Assembly (NCBI GenBank): GCA_005883175.1
Contig: VAYV01000057.1
Location: forward strand, 1 to 7,244
DNA: 7,244 nucleotides
Direction of reading: 5' to 3'
Source of the DNA: Actinomycetota bacterium
GTDB taxonomy: Bacteria > Actinomycetota > AC-67
Shown here: positions 5,806-7,244 of the stretch, piece after piece
How positions within the stretch are numbered: the first letter of the stretch is position 1
Layout of the letters: each line of letters opens with the position of its first letter
The notes under the pieces: generated by a model
Databases searched by the model: none
What the model saw: only the letters and a program-made list of their open reading frames with translations
What the model was told of the DNA's origin: nothing
Made by a program: the position numbers and the translations under genes

Positions 5806-6297
5806 ATGAACTCCGATTACGCCGCACGCGTTGGCGAGCGGCTTCGCAGCATCCGTCTTCAGAAGGGACTCTCCCTTCACGACGTAGAAGAGGCTTCCAA
5901 CAAAGAATGCAAGGCATCGGTGCTCGGTGCGTACGAACGTGGCGAAAGGAGCATCTCGGTCCCGCGGTTGCAGCGACTCGCGCAGTTCTACAGCGTGCCC
6001 GTCGATCGTTTGCTCCCGCAGCCGGACGCGGCAGTGATCACACTCGAGCCTTCGCGCGAGGGCGATCGCGGGATGCGTATCGATCTCACGAAGCTCGACT
6101 CGGTGCACGCGCCGGAAGCTTCCGTCCTGGGTCGTTACGTGAACATGATCCAGATGGCGCGCGGAGATTTCAACGGCAAGATCTTGACTGTGCGAGCCGA
6201 CGACGTGCGCGCACTCGCGGCAGTGCTGGACACGACGCCGGACGTCCTGTCGACGCGGCTCGAAGAGCTCGGGTTGCGCGCGCATCAGTTCGCCTAA
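5806..6297 (+). CDS. bldD: BldD-like XRE-family regulator with cyclic-di-GMP signature
   Basis: This gene encodes a 163-residue protein, close to the roughly 167 residues of Streptomyces BldD, the repressor of developmental genes whose dimerisation is driven by tetrameric cyclic-di-GMP. The N-terminus is an XRE-type helix-turn-helix, about residues 5-70 (GERLRSIRLQKGLSLHDVEE, then SVLGAYERGERSISVPRLQRLAQFY). The pattern VLGAYERGER resembles BldD closely, as I recall it. The C-terminal domain carries RGD at 119-121, eight residues, then RADD at 130-133: the RXD-X8-RXXD cyclic-di-GMP binding signature, fully intact. The ATG at 5806 is set by a strong ribosome binding site and by homology starting within a few residues. 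It sits alone after a 123-base gap and is followed 15 bases later by the HIT gene. The family call is firm. Ligand binding and a developmental role in this organism are inferred. Confidence 0.9.
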   Translation: MNSDYAARVGERLRSIRLQKGLSLHDVEEASNKECKASVLGAYERGERSISVPRLQRLAQFYSVPVDRLLPQPDAAVITLEPSREGDRGMRIDLTKLDSVHAPEASVLGRYVNMIQMARGDFNGKILTVRADDVRALAAVLDTTPDVLSTRLEELGLRAHQFA

Positions 6298-6312
6298 GGC
6301 ATACCGTTCGCG

Positions 6313-6663
6313 ATGCCCGACGACTGTTTGTTCTGCAAGATCGTCGCGGGAGAGATCCCGAGCACGCCGGTTCTCGATCGTGAGAACGTCTACGCGTTCC
6401 GCGACGTCGCACCGGCTGCTCCCGTTCATGTCTTGGTTGTTCCGAAGCGGCACATCGGAGACGTTCGCGACCTCCAAGCCGCCGACGGGGACGTTTTGAT
6501 CGAGATGTTCCAAGCGGCGAACGAGATCGCGGCGTCCGAAGGGATCGCAGAGACGGGGTATCGGGTGATCTTCAACGTGGGTCGCGACGCAGGACAAACG
6601 GTCTTCCACCTGCACATGCACCTCGTCGGAGGGAAGCCCCTGGGCGGTGTCGGCCCCGGATGA
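6313..6663 (+). CDS. HIT-family nucleotide hydrolase (HinT-like)
   Basis: This gene encodes a 116-residue histidine-triad protein. The active-site motif H-L-H-M-H-L-V is at residues 99-105, with the third histidine of the triad (H103) present; GQTVFHLHMHLVGG is typical of the HINT branch. The N-terminus has CLFCKIVAGEIPS, with C5 and C8 matching the zinc-type cysteines of many HINT proteins. Relatives hydrolyse purine nucleoside phosphoramidates and aminoacyl-adenylates; the substrate here is not shown. The ATG gives the usual MPDDCLFCKI beginning. The only Shine-Dalgarno-like sequence is a weak AAGG near 6296. It lies 15 bases after the bldD-like gene and may be cotranscribed with it. A HIT gene just before phoH is common in actinobacteria. 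Confidence 0.93.
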   Translation: MPDDCLFCKIVAGEIPSTPVLDRENVYAFRDVAPAAPVHVLVVPKRHIGDVRDLQAADGDVLIEMFQAANEIAASEGIAETGYRVIFNVGRDAGQTVFHLHMHLVGGKPLGGVGPG

Positions 6664-6690
6664 GGTCCCTGAGGCGGCCGGGGCGCCCGA

Positions 6691-6696
6691 TATACT
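6691..6696 (+). promoter_or_regulatory. Candidate -10 box upstream of phoH
   Basis: TATACT matches five of six bases of the TATAAT consensus and stands out in a GC-rich gap between the HIT stop and phoH. I see no clear -35 at the usual distance. Transcription starting about seven bases downstream would give a leader near 37 bases that includes the hairpin at 6708-6725. Confidence 0.4.
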
Positions 6697-6707
6697 TGGA
6701 GAGGCAC

Positions 6708-6725
6708 GGCTCCACTCGCGGAGCC
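6708..6725 (+). other. Hairpin in the phoH leader
   Basis: GGCTCC (6708-6713) and GGAGCC (6720-6725) form a perfect six-pair stem around ACTCGC. GAG (6701-6703) and CTC (6726-6728) could add three pairs beyond a bulge. There is no U-run, so a terminator is unlikely. It ends 14 bases before the phoH ATG and might affect translation. Confidence 0.4.
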
Positions 6726-6739
6726 CTCGACTGCGCAAG

Positions 6740-7244
6740 ATGAAGGCAGGGACGACCAACCCGGTGGCCCAAAGCACGACCGAAGTGAAGATCCTGGTCC
6801 CAGGGCGCCACGACATGGTGAGCCTGCTCGGACAGCGGGATGAGCTCCTGAAGCTGATCGAGTCTTCGTTCTCGACGTCCATATTCGTTCGAGGGAACGA
6901 GATTACGATCGCAGGCGAGCGATCGGAAGCGGAGCGTGTCGCGTATCTGTTCGAAGAGTTACTTGCGCTCCTCGACGCCGAACATTCCCTAACAACCGAA
7001 AGTCTGGAGAAAACGATCGACATGATAAAGACCAGCGAGCAGCGGCCGAGCGACGTGTTCTCGGATACCGCCCTCGTTCATCGAGGCAAAGCGATCCGCC
7101 CGAAGACGGGCGGGCAGAAGCGATACGTCGACGCGATAAGGAAGGCGACGATCACGTTCGGCATCGGACCTGCCGGAACGGGGAAGACGTACCTCACCGT
7201 TGCGATGGCGGTGCGCGCGCTGCTCGCCAAAGAGGTCGCGCGCG
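6740..7244 (+). CDS. phoH: PhoH-family ATPase, N-terminal part (runs off the window)
   Basis: The frame stays open from ATG 6740 to the window edge, giving 168 codons. The N-terminal region (VKILVPGRHDMVSLLGQRDELL, then FVRGNEITIAGE) matches the PhoH/YbeZ lead domain. GQKRYVDAIRKATITFGIGPAGTGKTYL contains the Walker A motif GPAGTGKT at residues 143-150, the hallmark of PhoH P-loop ATPases. Relatives are linked to RNA metabolism and stress and often sit beside ybeY, which would be expected just to the right. The start is uncertain: GTG at 6764 would remove eight poorly conserved residues, and neither codon has a strong Shine-Dalgarno site. There is a TTA codon at 6959-6961. The Walker B motif and C-terminus are outside the window. 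Confidence 0.93.
   Translation, partial: MKAGTTNPVAQSTTEVKILVPGRHDMVSLLGQRDELLKLIESSFSTSIFVRGNEITIAGERSEAERVAYLFEELLALLDAEHSLTTESLEKTIDMIKTSEQRPSDVFSDTALVHRGKAIRPKTGGQKRYVDAIRKATITFGIGPAGTGKTYLTVAMAVRALLAKEVAR

Noticed and set aside
6664..6730. Intrinsic terminator after the HIT gene
   Set aside because: GC-rich palindromes (GGGCGCCC at 6681-6688 and the stem at 6708-6725) are present, but neither is followed by a T-run.
5572..7023. Long minus-strand open frame of 483 codons
   Set aside because: It is antisense to the bldD-like, HIT and phoH genes and to part of rsmE, all clearly coding on the + strand. Its translation shows no recognisable domain; long shadow frames are expected at this GC content.

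Overview
The window is a high-GC bacterial segment with every gene on the + strand. Its gene order is lepA, hemW, hrcA, dnaJ, rsmE, a bldD-type regulator, a HIT hydrolase, then phoH running off the right edge. From memory, lepA-hemW-hrcA-dnaJ-rsmE-(HIT)-phoH is a conserved chromosomal order in Actinomycetota. A BldD homologue, a family known from actinobacteria, points the same way. The source is probably an actinobacterium outside the well-studied Streptomyces/Mycobacterium groups; I cannot place it more precisely. I see no insertion sequence, tRNA, rRNA, CRISPR or phage signal.

Region 1 (1-2971) holds the translation factor lepA and the radical-SAM heme chaperone hemW, joined by a 4-base GTGA overlap. 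Region 2 (2945-4012) is the heat-shock control unit. A perfect CIRCE operator coincides codon for codon with the last eight codons and the stop of hemW, and lies nine bases before hrcA, whose product should bind it. Region 3 (4009-5682) holds dnaJ and rsmE, again joined by GTGA overlaps, and both look damaged. dnaJ has lost about 119 bases of its zinc-finger region and changes frame there. rsmE loses its frame at the GPEG motif of its SAM-binding knot and has no recognisable C-terminus.

Region 4 (about 5616-6297) is a non-coding stretch with a hairpin, then a well-formed bldD-like gene with a strong ribosome binding site and an intact RXD-X8-RXXD cyclic-di-GMP signature. This gene is not part of the usual cluster as I know it, and it starts where rsmE stops being recognisable. 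Region 5 (6313-7244) is a HIT-family hydrolase, then a leader with a good -10 box and a hairpin, then the N-terminal 168 codons of phoH with its Walker A motif.

Taken together this is a housekeeping and stress locus covering ribosome fidelity, heme handling, heat-shock repression with its co-chaperone, 16S rRNA methylation and PhoH. The points most worth checking are the BldD homologue at an unexpected place, the two lesions just upstream of it, and the exact nesting of CIRCE in the hemW reading frame. I did not find a wholly new system; the lesions could be real decay or rearrangement, or assembly error.
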